A stretch of 64,000 nt of DNA from Halomonas sp. ML-15 (GTDB taxonomy: Bacteria; Pseudomonadota; Gammaproteobacteria; Pseudomonadales; Halomonadaceae), in contig NZ_JACXZT010000002.1 of assembly GCF_014779595.1 (NCBI RefSeq), forward strand, positions 1-64,000, given 5' to 3'. Shown here piece by piece: positions 1-9,173 of the stretch (positions are counted from its first letter, which is position 1; every line of letters starts with the position of its first letter). The notes under the pieces are model-generated. The model made no database searches. It was not told the origin of the DNA and saw only the letters and a list, made by a program, of their open reading frames with translations. The translations under genes and the position numbers were made by a program.

Positions 1-110
1 TGCTGGATACGGTAAGAGGGCTTAGCCGTTCTTCGTGAACCGCCGTGGTACGGAACCGTATGCCCGGTGGTGTGAGAGGACGGGGGAGGCGACTCCCCCT
101 CCTACTCGAT
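1..110 (+). mobile_element. 3' end of a group II intron (domains V and VI)
   Basis: The stretch can fold as the two terminal domains of a bacterial group II intron. Domain V is at about 38-72: the arms ACCGCCG and CGGTGGT enclose an inner TACG/CGTA stem. A linker GTGTGAGAGG follows, then a domain VI-like hairpin with arms GGGGGAG and CTCCCCC, then CTCCTACTCGAT, whose final AT fits the usual AY intron end. The rest of the intron, presumably with a reverse transcriptase/maturase gene, lies outside the window. The predicted 3' splice point (about 110) is only 4 nt from the stop codon of the convergent DUF481 gene. The class was not determined; insertion next to a gene end is typical of class C. 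Confidence 0.75.
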
Positions 111-114
111 GTGC

Positions 115-867
115 CTACCAGCTGTAGACCAGCGAGGCGCTGGTGGTCATGTCGCTGCGAGCGGTGGCCGTTTCGGGGGGCTGTGAGTTGCGGCGGATCT
201 CGTGGGACAGGCGCAATGCCATACGCGCATTGATGCGAGCCGTCAGCGCCGAGTAGGAGCGCGACGTGGTGTTGTCGCGGGTGGCTTCCAGCGACAGCTC
301 CTGGGAGAACGAGGCGTTGTCGGTGATCTCCCAGTCATAGGCTAGCGCGCCGTAGCCGACGCTGAGCCCCTCGCTCTCCTCATCGCGGACGTCGTCGAAG
401 CGATAGCCGGGGCCGGCCTCCAGCGAAAGGCGCTGGGTATCACTGTCGAGAAGTTGGCGACCATAGCCGGCGATTGCCGTGACCTGCTGATCGTAGCCGC
501 TGAAGCGGTCCTTCTCCCAGCGAGCAAAGCCGAACAGGTAGTGGTCGCCATCGAAGTCGTAGCGTTCGCGCCAGGCGGCCAGGTACTGCTCGGCGCTGGT
601 GGTGTCGTCGCGGGCCACGTTGCGGATCTCGCCGCGCAGGCTATGGGTCCAGTTTCCGGTCAGCCAGGTCAGCCGCCCCTTGCCAAGCAGGGTGCGGCTG
701 TCGGTGTTGCCGGAGAGCTGGGTGAAGCCAAACTCGAGGTCGCCAGCGAAGACGTCGTCCTCTTCGTCAGGCGGTGGTGGCGCATAGAAAGGACTCGCCT
801 GAGCGCTAAGGGCTAGCGCCAGCAAAAGGGCTGCTAGGCCTCCTGGGCCCAGCCATTGACGTCGCAT
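115..867 (-). CDS. DUF481 family outer-membrane beta-barrel protein (YdiY-like)
   Basis: A 250-residue protein with a signal peptide (basic start MRRQW, Leu/Ala-rich core, cleavage probably after AQA near residue 24). A proline- and acid-rich linker (PPPPDEEDD) follows, then alternating amphipathic strands such as GDLEFGFTQLSGNT and RYDFDGDHYLFGFARWEKD. The chain ends in VYSW, an aromatic C-terminus as used for BAM-mediated insertion of outer-membrane barrels. GNTDSRTLLGKGRL-like strands with bulky aromatic residues are typical of DUF481 proteins, which have no settled function and are often salt-stress inducible. Family assignment is by pattern recognition. It is downstream of mrcA in the same direction but about 115 bp away, so probably separate. 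Confidence 0.8.
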   Translation of the reverse strand: MRRQWLGPGGLAALLLALALSAQASPFYAPPPPDEEDDVFAGDLEFGFTQLSGNTDSRTLLGKGRLTWLTGNWTHSLRGEIRNVARDDTTSAEQYLAAWRERYDFDGDHYLFGFARWEKDRFSGYDQQVTAIAGYGRQLLDSDTQRLSLEAGPGYRFDDVRDEESEGLSVGYGALAYDWEITDNASFSQELSLEATRDNTTSRSYSALTARINARMALRLSHEIRRNSQPPETATARSDMTTSASLVYSW

Positions 868-942
868 GCTGTAACTCCCTGTCGCTGCATGAGTGTCAGC
901 CTACTCGCAGCAGGCATAGGGTACCAGGCCATGGGGCACCGC

Positions 943-962
943 GGGCGGCTCTCCTGCCGCCC
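943..962 (-). terminator. GC-rich hairpin between mrcA and the DUF481 gene
   Basis: GGGCGGC and GCCGCCC arms enclose a 6-nt loop about 20 nt past the mrcA stop. There is no U-run, so a classical intrinsic terminator is not certain; it may only mark the 3' end of the mrcA transcript. Confidence 0.35.
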
Positions 963-983
963 GGATTGCTCTGCAAGAGTTGC

Positions 984-3512
984 TTAGAAAATGGCCTCAT
1001 AGGAGCCAGTGCCCTGGGAGCCGCTGCTGTCCTCGATCTCCTGGCCTACGCTACGCGGCTGATACTCGGGCAGATGGTCGCTATGGAACAGCTCGCTGAT
1101 GCCGCCGGACTGATCGTCGTGGAGGCGCCGGCCGGTATCCGCATCGACCCGCGCACGGACGATGTTGGAAGGCGCCTCGGGCATCGCTTCGGGGCGGCCG
1201 TTAAGGGCGTTGCCCATGAAGTCGATCCACACTGGCAGCGCCGCACGCCCGCCGTACTCGCCGGTGGTCTCGTTGTTGTCCTTGCCGATCCATACGGTGG
1301 TCACGAGATCGTCGTTGTAACCGGCGAACCAGGCGTCGCGCTGCTCGTTGGTGGTGCCGGTCTTGCCGACGATGTCCTGGCGGCCGAGTTCGAGGGCGGC
1401 GCGGCCGGTGCCGCTGTCGATCACGTCGCGCAGCATATCGCGCAGGATATAAACCGAGGCGGGATCGGCGACGCGATCGGCGAGCGGATAGACGCGACCG
1501 TCGATCTCCACTTCGGTGGCGCCGTTGTCGCATTCGCGACAGGCAACCCGGGGTATTGCCTCGTCGATGACGTTGTCGTCGCTGCCGCGGGTAACGCGTT
1601 CGACGAACCACGGCGAGACCTGGAAGCCGCCGTTGGCGAGGACCGCATAGGCGTTGGTCATCTCCAGCGGGGTCAACGAGGCGCTGCCAAGTGCCAGTGA
1701 CAGGCCGCGGGGGAGGCGGCTCTCGGCGAAGCCGAAGCCCTCGAGAAATTCGATGGCGTTCTCGATCCCCAGGCTCTGCAGCACGCGCACCGTGACCAGG
1801 TTGCGCGACTGCGCCAGGGCGACCCGCAGGCGGGTCGGGCCGAGGAAGTTGCCGCCGGCGTTGACCGGGCGCCACAGATCGTTACTGCCGTCCTGCATCA
1901 CCACCGGGGCATCGTTGACCACGGTGGCGGCGTTCATATCGCCATCCTGGAGGGCGGCGAGGAACACGAAGGGTTTGAAGATCGAGCCCGACTGGCGCTG
2001 TGCCTGGGTGGCGCGATTGAACTTGCTGGCATTGAAGCTAAAGCCGCCCTGGAGCGCAAGGATGGCGCCAGTGTCGGGTTCGAGGACGACGATCGAACCC
2101 TCCGCGTCGGGGCGCTGGGAGAGCCGGAAACTGCCGTCTTCGCGTTCAAGGATGCGTACCAGGTCGCCGCGACTGGCGATGTCGGCAGCCGAGCTGGGCT
2201 CGGGGCCGCGGGCGAAGGCGCTGCGATATTCGCGTGCCCAGCTCAGGCCATCCCACTCCAGGGTGACCAGTTCACCGCGGCGGTCGAGCACGGTCATCTC
2301 TCGCCCTTCGCTCTCGACCACGATGGCCGCCTGCAGCGGGCCGAAGCCGGGGGTGCGCTCGAGCACTCGTAGCCAGTTGCTGACGTCGCCGTCGATGCCC
2401 TCTACCTGGCTTTGGCTGCTCTCTGCGGCCTGCCGGGCTGTCTCCATGACCTCGGGGGACTCGCCGAGCTCCTCCTCCAGGCCGGTGCGCTCGGTGCGCT
2501 CCTGGGCCTCGACCAGGCTCGAAGGAATACCGCTCTCCTCGGACCCGCGCCAGCCGTGGCGGGTATCGTAGTCGATCAGGCCGCGGGTCAGGGCGTCGCG
2601 GGCATAGGGCTGCAGCTCGCTGTCGAGGGTGGTATGGATGCGATAGCCGCCGGTATAGGCCTCGTCGCCGTAGCGTTCGATGGCGAACTGGCGGGCCATC
2701 TCGGCCACATAGGGCGCATCGACCTCGACCTGGGCGGTAAAGCGCTGCGCGGTGATCGGCGCCTGTACGGCCTCGTCATAGGCCGCCTGGTCGATATAGC
2801 CGAGGTCGCGCATGCGATAGAGGATCCAGTTGCGGCGGATCAGCGAACGTTCGGGATTGGCCAGTGGATTGAACGATGAGGGTGCCTTGGGCAAGCCGGC
2901 AATCATCGCTTTCTGGGCCAGGGTCAGCTCCGAGAGCGGCTTCTGGTAGTAGGTTTCGGCTGCGGCGGCGACGCCGTAGGCGCGGTTACCGAGGAAGATC
3001 TTGTTGATGTAGAGCTCGAAGATCTCCTCCTTGCTGAGCACCTGCTCCATCTGCAGTGCCAGCAGGATCTCGCGGATCTTGCGGGTAAAGGTACGGTCCA
3101 GGGTCAGCAGGTAGTTGCGCGCCACCTGCATGGTGATGGTGGAACCGCCGGTCTGGATGGTGCCGCCACTGGACACCAGCTCATAGGCGGCGCGCGCCAG
3201 TCCGCGTGGGTCGACTCCGGGGTGGTCGAAGTAGTTGGCGTCCTCCGCGGCCAGCAGGGCCTGCACCAGGTCCTCGGGGACCTCGTCGAAATCGATGGCC
3301 ATGCGCCGCTCTTCGCCGAACTCACCGATCAGCTTGCCGTCGCGACTGAAGATGCGTAGCGGTGTATGCAGCTCGAAATCCTGAAGCTGGCGAACGTCGG
3401 GCAGGCCCGGCGCAAAGTAAAGTGCCGCGCCGACGACGGCTAGCACGCTGGCTGTTCCCAGCGAGAGGAGGAGCCAGAGCAGCGATACGACGGAGGTTTT
3501 AAGCAACTTCAT
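984..3512 (-). CDS. mrcA: Penicillin-binding protein 1A, bifunctional murein polymerase
   Basis: Class A PBP that polymerises lipid II and cross-links peptidoglycan on the periplasmic side of the inner membrane. The start was set at MKLLKTSVVS (842 aa); an upstream in-frame extension lacks conservation. One N-terminal membrane anchor (residues about 8-34) is followed by the GT51 transglycosylase domain: EDANYFDHPG with catalytic Glu90, GGSTITMQVARN, RKIREILLALQMEQ and ELYINKIFLG. An OB-like insert comes next, then the transpeptidase with SIFK (nucleophile Ser510), SRN and KTGTTNEQRDAWFAGY. Length is normal for PBP1A. It is divergent from pilM, the usual order in Pseudomonas and relatives. The C-terminal tail ends in a short Ser/Gly-rich segment. 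Confidence 0.96.
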   Translation of the reverse strand: MKLLKTSVVSLLWLLLSLGTASVLAVVGAALYFAPGLPDVRQLQDFELHTPLRIFSRDGKLIGEFGEERRMAIDFDEVPEDLVQALLAAEDANYFDHPGVDPRGLARAAYELVSSGGTIQTGGSTITMQVARNYLLTLDRTFTRKIREILLALQMEQVLSKEEIFELYINKIFLGNRAYGVAAAAETYYQKPLSELTLAQKAMIAGLPKAPSSFNPLANPERSLIRRNWILYRMRDLGYIDQAAYDEAVQAPITAQRFTAQVEVDAPYVAEMARQFAIERYGDEAYTGGYRIHTTLDSELQPYARDALTRGLIDYDTRHGWRGSEESGIPSSLVEAQERTERTGLEEELGESPEVMETARQAAESSQSQVEGIDGDVSNWLRVLERTPGFGPLQAAIVVESEGREMTVLDRRGELVTLEWDGLSWAREYRSAFARGPEPSSAADIASRGDLVRILEREDGSFRLSQRPDAEGSIVVLEPDTGAILALQGGFSFNASKFNRATQAQRQSGSIFKPFVFLAALQDGDMNAATVVNDAPVVMQDGSNDLWRPVNAGGNFLGPTRLRVALAQSRNLVTVRVLQSLGIENAIEFLEGFGFAESRLPRGLSLALGSASLTPLEMTNAYAVLANGGFQVSPWFVERVTRGSDDNVIDEAIPRVACRECDNGATEVEIDGRVYPLADRVADPASVYILRDMLRDVIDSGTGRAALELGRQDIVGKTGTTNEQRDAWFAGYNDDLVTTVWIGKDNNETTGEYGGRAALPVWIDFMGNALNGRPEAMPEAPSNIVRARVDADTGRRLHDDQSGGISELFHSDHLPEYQPRSVGQEIEDSSGSQGTGSYEAIF

Positions 3513-3751
3513 GTAGAGGCGGTACCCGTGGTGCGTGGAGAGTGCGCAGGAGATAAGCGGAAGAGCCGAGCGTCTATTATAGGTAGGCTCGACGCCTGCC
3601 ACCAGCGTTGAAGGTGCAACTCCCCCGCAGTTGTGTGATTTCGAGCAAGATCATGTAACCTCATGGTAATGGCTCATGGTCAAGGAATTAGGACTCTAGC
3701 CGATAATAATGAGGTTGGCGTCATTGCTGCGCCGTGCAGGGGAGTACAGCC

Positions 3752-4819
3752 TTGGTGAGATTCAAGCGCTCGGACAAGGCTCTGGTCGGGGTGGATATCA
3801 GTTCGGCGACTGTCAAGTTGATCGAGCTCAAGCATTCGGCCAGTCACTATCAGGTTGACAGCTACGCCGTGCGCCCATTGCGCGAAGGCGCCGTGGTAGA
3901 GCGCCGCATTCGCCATATGGAAGACGTTGTGACGGCGCTGCGAGCTGCGGTCGAGCAGGCTCGTTTGCACACCCGTCGCGCCTGTGTGGCGGTGCCTGCC
4001 AGTGCTGCGATTACCAAGACCCTGACCCTTCCCGCCTCGCTCAATGACGATGAGATTGAGGCGCGTATCCAGCTTGAATCCGACAAGCACATTCCATTTC
4101 CGTTCGCCGAAGTGGCCTTCGATTTTCAGCGCCTGGGGCTCAATGCGCGTTATGCCGACCAGCAGGACGTGCTGCTGGTCGCCTGCCGTCAGCAGGATGT
4201 CAGCCAATTGACCGAGGCGCTGCTGCAGGCTGGACTCGAGCCGGCTGCGGTGGATGTCGAGACCTTCGCCATGGAGCGCGCCTTTGGCGAGCTGCGTCAT
4301 CAGCTGGAGCCGCCGCTGGCGCCTGAAGATGACTGCGTGGCGCTGGTCGATATCGGCGCCACCATGAACTCGTTTCATGTGCTGCGCGAGGGTCGCGTGA
4401 CCTATAGCCGCGATACCGTATTCGGTGGCCGCCAGCTGACCGAAGAGATCCGCAGCCGCTACGGTCTGAGTCTCGAAGAGGCCGGCTTGGCCAAGAAGCG
4501 TGGTGGACTGCCCGAAGACTATGCCCGGGCAGTGCTGGAGCCGTTTCTCGATACCCTGGTTCAGCAGATCGGCCGCTCGTTGCAGCTCTACTACACCGCT
4601 GGCCGCAAGTTCGAGGTGAAGCGCCTGGTGATCGCCGGCGGCTCGAGCGTGGTGCCGGGGCTCAGCGAGCGGCTGAAGCAGGATAGTGGTATGGACGTGA
4701 CCATCGCCAACCCCTTCCTGCGCATGAAGATCAATTCGCGGATCGATATTCATACTCTGGCCGGCGATGCGCCGGCCATGCTGACGGCCTGTGGCTTGGC
4801 GATGAGGGCGCGCCGATGA
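3752..4819 (+). CDS. pilM: Type IV pilus assembly protein PilM, actin-like ATPase
   Basis: Cytoplasmic FtsA/actin-fold protein that binds the PilN N-terminus and links the cytoplasmic motor to the PilNO alignment complex. Seen: VGVDISSATVKLIEL near the N-terminus (actin-type phosphate-1 loop), LVDIGATMNSFHVL (phosphate-2) and LVIAGGSSVVPGL (adenosine loop). The start is probably TTG at 3752 (MVRFKRSDK), 7 nt after a GGGGAG ribosome site; GTG 3755 is the alternative, and the GTG at 3734 would place that site inside the gene. The product is about 355 aa, as usual for the family. First gene of pilMNOPQ, overlapping pilN by 4 nt. Confidence 0.95.
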   Translation: MVRFKRSDKALVGVDISSATVKLIELKHSASHYQVDSYAVRPLREGAVVERRIRHMEDVVTALRAAVEQARLHTRRACVAVPASAAITKTLTLPASLNDDEIEARIQLESDKHIPFPFAEVAFDFQRLGLNARYADQQDVLLVACRQQDVSQLTEALLQAGLEPAAVDVETFAMERAFGELRHQLEPPLAPEDDCVALVDIGATMNSFHVLREGRVTYSRDTVFGGRQLTEEIRSRYGLSLEEAGLAKKRGGLPEDYARAVLEPFLDTLVQQIGRSLQLYYTAGRKFEVKRLVIAGGSSVVPGLSERLKQDSGMDVTIANPFLRMKINSRIDIHTLAGDAPAMLTACGLAMRARR

Positions 4820-5415
4820 CCATCGAAATCAATCTGCTGCCCTGGCGCGACCGCGTCCGCGAGCGACGTAGCCGCCGTTTCCACGTGGCCATGGTGCTGG
4901 CCGCGGCGGTGGGGCTGGGCAGTGGCGCAAGCATGACCGTTTTTTACCAGCAGCGGCTTGACGCGCAGCAGCAGCGCAATGCCCATATAGAGGCTCAGGC
5001 CGCCCAACTCGAGCGTGATATTCGCTCCATCAGCGAGTATGAGGCAGCGCGGGAGCAGATGCTCAACCAGATCGAGGTGTTCAGTCGCCTGCAGGTGGGG
5101 CGGCCGCAGACGGTGCATGTCTTCAATCAACTGGTCGAGAGCCTCGAGGAGGGCGTTCACTACACGCGCCTGTCGCGCCAAGGTGATTCACTGCGGGTGG
5201 CGGGGCTGGCCGACAGCAACCGTCAGGTCTCGGACCAACTGCGTGCGCTGGCAGCGTCTACGGCATTGGGTGTGCCGGTACTCTCTGAAGTCGAATCCGA
5301 GGAGGGCGCAGCGCGGCGTCGCTTCAGTCTCAGCGTCGATCAGCAGATGCCCGAAGACGCCGAGCAGGTCGATGAGCTGGTGCCGGAGTCCGCTGCTGAG
5401 GAGGCATCGCCATGA
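4816..5415 (+). CDS. pilN: Type IV pilus inner-membrane protein PilN
   Basis: A bitopic inner-membrane protein of 199 aa. Its cytoplasmic start, MTIEINLLPWRDRVRERR, carries the INLLPWR motif that docks on PilM. A single membrane helix (about residues 24-46) is followed by a periplasmic coiled coil and a ferredoxin-like domain that pairs with PilO. The C-terminal tail is unusually acidic (Glu-rich). ATGA-type 4-nt overlaps with both pilM and pilO indicate translational coupling. Confidence 0.95.
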   Translation: MTIEINLLPWRDRVRERRSRRFHVAMVLAAAVGLGSGASMTVFYQQRLDAQQQRNAHIEAQAAQLERDIRSISEYEAAREQMLNQIEVFSRLQVGRPQTVHVFNQLVESLEEGVHYTRLSRQGDSLRVAGLADSNRQVSDQLRALAASTALGVPVLSEVESEEGAARRRFSLSVDQQMPEDAEQVDELVPESAAEEASP

Positions 5416-6032
5416 GTCTATCGGGAGAGCTGCGGCGGCTGCGTGAGCTGGAATGGCGCGAGCTGGACATCAAGGAGTCGGGCAGTTGGCCCTGGTCGTT
5501 GCAGCTAATCTGCTGCCTGCTGGCGCTGGGGCTGACCTTCGCCGGGATGCACTGGTACCTGGCGGCGCCCAAGGCTGAGGAGCTGGCGGCTGTGCAGCGC
5601 CAGGAGGAAAGCCTGGTGCGAGACTTCCAGAGCAAGGCCGTGCAGGCGGCAAATCTGCCGGCGATGCGGGCTCAGTCGGAGGAGTTGGAAGAGCGTCTCG
5701 AGGCGCTGCTCGAGATGCTGCCCACCGGCGCGGAAGTCCCTTCGTTGATTGACAATATCAGTGAGACGGCCATCGACAACGAGCTGTCGATCGACTTCAT
5801 CCGGCTGCGAGCACCCGAAGAGCGTGAGTTCTACATTGAACAGCCCTTCGATATTCAGGTGCAGGGCGATTACCACCGTATCGCCGCCTTCCTGGCCGGG
5901 GTGGCCGGCCTGCCACGCATCGTGACTCAGCACGATTTCACGCTGGAGCCAGTGGCGGGCGACAGCCAGCTGCGCCTCTCGATGCTGGCGCGGACCTACA
6001 GCTATCGCAGCAATAGCGGGGAGGGGCAATGA
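5412..6032 (+). CDS. pilO: Type IV pilus inner-membrane protein PilO
   Basis: Partner of PilN in the periplasmic alignment complex. It is 206 aa with a short cytoplasmic N-terminus, one membrane helix (about 29-51: SLQLICCLLALGLTFAGMHW), a coiled-coil segment rich in Glu/Gln (about 55-105), and a C-terminal ferredoxin-like domain with FDIQVQGDYHRIAAFLAGV, typical of PilO. It overlaps pilN and pilP by 4 nt each. Confidence 0.94.
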   Translation: MSLSGELRRLRELEWRELDIKESGSWPWSLQLICCLLALGLTFAGMHWYLAAPKAEELAAVQRQEESLVRDFQSKAVQAANLPAMRAQSEELEERLEALLEMLPTGAEVPSLIDNISETAIDNELSIDFIRLRAPEEREFYIEQPFDIQVQGDYHRIAAFLAGVAGLPRIVTQHDFTLEPVAGDSQLRLSMLARTYSYRSNSGEGQ

Positions 6033-6544
6033 AGCTATTGCCCGCGGTCCTGGCGGCGGGTCTGGTGCTGCTGAGTGGTTGTGCCGATCCCGACCTGGCT
6101 GGGCTTGATCGCGAATTGGAAGCGCTCAAGCGCAATCCCGGCGAGCTTTCGGTGCCGCCGTTGCCGGAGGTGCCCCGCTATCGTGCCCCTGGCTATGAGC
6201 AGGCCGGGGAGCGAAGCCCATTTCAGGCGCGCCTGGCCAGCGACGACAGTGCGGCTGCCCCTCAGGGAGAGCGGGCGCCTGACCCGGACCGTACCCGCGA
6301 ACCCCTGGAGCGCTTCGATCTGAGCGAGCTGCAGCTGGTCGGGACCTTGACCGTCAACGCTCAGCCCTCGGCGCTGCTACGTTCGCCGGAAGGGCAGGTG
6401 CATCGGTTGCGGGTAGGTAACTATCTGGGCCGCGATGACGGCCGCATCGTCAGTATTACCGGGGCCTCGATCGTACTGGTGGAGACCGTTCGAGACCGCA
6501 ATGCCTGGGTCGAACGAACGCGAGAAATGACGCTGCCCAACTAG
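6029..6544 (+). CDS. pilP: Type IV pilus lipoprotein PilP
   Basis: An inner-membrane lipoprotein of 171 aa that connects PilNO with the N0 domain of the PilQ secretin. The signal ends in LLSGC, giving lipidated Cys18. A long disordered Pro/Glu-rich stretch follows, then the C-terminal beta-sandwich (FDLSELQLVGTLTVNAQPSALL ... VHRLRVGNYLGRDDGRIVSI), which is the conserved HR/PilP domain. It overlaps pilO and is followed by pilQ after 64 nt. Confidence 0.94.
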   Translation: MKLLPAVLAAGLVLLSGCADPDLAGLDRELEALKRNPGELSVPPLPEVPRYRAPGYEQAGERSPFQARLASDDSAAAPQGERAPDPDRTREPLERFDLSELQLVGTLTVNAQPSALLRSPEGQVHRLRVGNYLGRDDGRIVSITGASIVLVETVRDRNAWVERTREMTLPN

Positions 6545-6608
6545 GGCGAACCATATATGCCGCCGTGCCAAGTGGGCAGGCGGCAGTGCAGTGCAGGGGA
6601 ACACGACA

Positions 6609-8630
6609 ATGACGATTATCGGGCGTCTCACTACAGTCCTGATCTTGGCGCTGCTTAGCCTGCCGGCGTTGGCGGCGTCAACGCTCGACGACCTCAGTTA
6701 CCGCCAGGGCGCCAGCGGCGAGCTGGAAGTGGTGCTGGGTTTTAGTGGCGGCGTCCCTGAGGTGCGCGGCTATCGGCTCGATGAGCCGGCACGCCTGACC
6801 ATTGATCTGATGGAAACCTCCAGTCGGCTAGAACGCAGTCGCCAGTCGCTGCAGATCGCCGGCGTGCGCGATCTGACCACCCTCGAGGCCGGGTCGCGCA
6901 CGCGCCTGGTGTTCGCCCTTGATAGCGCCCTGCCCTACAACACGCGGCAGGAGGGAGATTCCCTGGTGTTGTCGATCGGCGGTGAGGGCGGCGCTCAGCA
7001 GGCCTCCGCCGCCCAGGCCGAGCCGGCGGCGACGGCCCCCGCGGCGAGCCGTGAGCCGCGCATCGAGGAGATCGACTTCCGGCGCGGCGACGGCGGTGCC
7101 GGCCGTCTGATCGTGACCTTCGATCGCGCCGGTGTCGACTCCCGAGTCCGCGAGAGTGGCAATCGGATTATCGCCGAGCTGCGCCGGGTGGAGCTGCCGA
7201 CCGAGCTCGACCAGGTGCTCGATGTGACCGATTTCGGCACCCCGCTGAGGCGTATCAGTCCGCAGCCGGGGCGCGATGGTGTGACCCTGGAACTCGAGGC
7301 CAGCGGTGATTTTGCGATGCTCTCGACCCACAGCGGCCGCGAGCTGGTGATCGAGGTCCAGCCGGTGTCCCAGGCCGAGCGCGAGACCCGCGAGCGCGAA
7401 CGTTTTGCCTACACCGGCGAGCGTATCACCCTCAACTTTCAGGATATCGAAGTGCGCTCGGTGCTGGCGATCATCGCCGATGTTAGCGGCCTCAACCTGG
7501 TCGCCAGCGATAGCGTTACCGGCAATGTCACGCTGAATCTGCAGGAGGTGCCCTGGGATCAGGCCCTCGATCTGGTGCTCAAGAGCCACGGTCTGTCCAG
7601 TCGCCAGGAGGGCAACGTGATCGTCGTCGCGCCGGCCTCGGAGCTGGCCAATATCGAGCGCCAGGAGATCGAGTCCCGTGAGCAGATGGAGACGCTATCG
7701 CCATTGACCACCGAAATGATCCAGGTTCGCTATGCCCGCGCCTCGGACCTGGCTGCCCTGCTGCGCGGCGATGGCGGTTTCGGGTTGCTCACCGATCGCG
7801 GCCGGGTCAGCGTCGACCAGCGCACCAATACCTTGCTGATCCAGGACACCGCCGATCAGATTCAGAGCATCATGCGCACGCTGGATCAGCTCGACGTGGC
7901 GGTGCGTCAGGTGCAGATCGAGGCACGCATCGTGATCGCCCGCGATAGCGCTACCCGCGAGCTGGGGGTGCGCTGGGGCGCGTCGTCTGGGGGTGGGGGG
8001 CGTCTCGACCTGGCCGGAGCGTCCGACGGCACGGCGGCCAATGGTGGCCTGGTGGTCGATATGGGCAGTGGGACCAACCCGCTGACCACCTTCGCCTTCG
8101 GCTATCTGTCGGGGGATATCCTGCTCGACCTCGAGCTGCGCGCCCTGGAGAGTGAAGGCAAGAGCCAGACCATCTCCCAGCCGCGGGTGATCACCGCCAA
8201 CCAGCGCACCGCGGTGATCAAGCAGGGCACCGAGATCCCCTATCAGGAGGCGACTTCCAGCGGGGCCACCAATGTCGAATTCAAGGAGGCGGTGCTGTCC
8301 CTCGAAGTGACCCCGCAGATTACCCCAGACAACCGCATTATCATGGACCTGGTGATCAACAACGATACCGTCGGCGAGGAGTTCGCCGGGGTGCCGTCGA
8401 TCGATACCAACCAGATCGAGACCCAGGTGCTGGTGGATAACGGAGAGACCGTGGTGCTGGGCGGGATTCTCACCACCGAGCAGGTGCGCAGCCTGTTCAA
8501 GACGCCGTTCTTCGGTGACCTGCCGCTGATCGGTAATCTGTTCCGCTATACCCAAGACTCGAGCGAAAAGGTAGAGTTGCTGGTATTCATCACCCCGAGA
8601 ATCATCGAGGACGGACTGGCAATTCGCTGA
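6609..8630 (+). CDS. pilQ: Type IV pilus secretin PilQ
   Basis: Outer-membrane channel through which the pilus exits. The start was set at [11 protein letters not shown] (673 aa) because an AGGGGAA site lies 9 nt upstream; an in-frame GTG 18 nt earlier is less likely. It has a signal peptide to about residue 23 (LPALAA), two AMIN peptidoglycan-binding domains (about 25-130 and 155-255), and an STN/N0 segment ([20 protein letters not shown]). An N1 domain and the secretin core ([12 protein letters not shown] ... [18 protein letters not shown] ... [20 protein letters not shown]) complete the protein. The stop overlaps the aroK start (TGATG). Confidence 0.96.
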   Translation: MTIIGRLTTVLILALLSLPALAASTLDDLSYRQGASGELEVVLGFSGGVPEVRGYRLDEPARLTIDLMETSSRLERSRQSLQIAGVRDLTTLEAGSRTRLVFALDSALPYNTRQEGDSLVLSIGGEGGAQQASAAQAEPAATAPAASREPRIEEIDFRRGDGGAGRLIVTFDRAGVDSRVRESGNRIIAELRRVELPTELDQVLDVTDFGTPLRRISPQPGRDGVTLELEASGDFAMLSTHSGRELVIEVQPVSQAERETRERERFAYTGERITLNFQDIEVRSVLAIIADVSGLNLVASDSVTGNVTLNLQEVPWDQALDLVLKSHGLSSRQEGNVIVVAPASELANIERQEIESREQMETLSPLTTEMIQVRYARASDLAALLRGDGGFGLLTDRGRVSVDQRTNTLLIQDTADQIQSIMRTLDQLDVAVRQVQIEARIVIARDSATRELGVRWGASSGGGGRLDLAGASDGTAANGGLVVDMGSGTNPLTTFAFGYLSGDILLDLELRALESEGKSQTISQPRVITANQRTAVIKQGTEIPYQEATSSGATNVEFKEAVLSLEVTPQITPDNRIIMDLVINNDTVGEEFAGVPSIDTNQIETQVLVDNGETVVLGGILTTEQVRSLFKTPFFGDLPLIGNLFRYTQDSSEKVELLVFITPRIIEDGLAIR

Positions 8631-9172
8631 TGCAGGATTTACCCAACCTATTTCTGATCGGCCCCATGGGGGCAGGCAAGAGTACCATCGGCCGCCTGTT
8701 GGCGGCCGAGCTGTCGCGTGACTTCCTCGATAGCGATCACGAGATCCAGGGCCGCTGCGGCGCCGATATCCCCTGGATCTTCGAGATCGAGGGGGAGGCG
8801 GGCTTTCGCGAGCGCGAGGAAGCCATGGTCGATGAGCTTACTCAGCGCCACGGGGTGGTGATGGCAACCGGCGGCGGCGCGGTGATGCGTGAAAGCAATC
8901 GTCGCGCCCTGCGTGAGCGCGGCACCGTGATCTATCTCTATACCACCGTCGAGCAGCAGCTGCGGCGCACCGCCAAGGATCGCAATCGTCCGCTGCTGCA
9001 GAACGGCAACCCCGAAGAGATCCTGCGTGGCATGTTTGCCAAGCGCGATCCGCTGTATCGTGCCACCGCTGACCTGATCGTGCGCACCGACCGACGCGGT
9101 CCACGTTCGGTAGTCAGCGAGATCGTCCGCCGCGTGACGCGCCTCGTCGATCCACTGCAATGCAAGGCCTGA
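8630..9172 (+). CDS. aroK: Shikimate kinase
   Basis: Phosphorylates shikimate to shikimate 3-phosphate in chorismate synthesis. It is 180 aa with the Walker A loop [22 protein letters not shown] (shikimate/Mg site), [15 protein letters not shown] and the lid region [11 protein letters not shown]. It overlaps pilQ by 1 nt and precedes aroB by 1 nt, the order pilMNOPQ-aroK-aroB seen widely in gammaproteobacteria. Confidence 0.96.
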   Translation: MQDLPNLFLIGPMGAGKSTIGRLLAAELSRDFLDSDHEIQGRCGADIPWIFEIEGEAGFREREEAMVDELTQRHGVVMATGGGAVMRESNRRALRERGTVIYLYTTVEQQLRRTAKDRNRPLLQNGNPEEILRGMFAKRDPLYRATADLIVRTDRRGPRSVVSEIVRRVTRLVDPLQCKA

Positions 9173-9173
9173 C

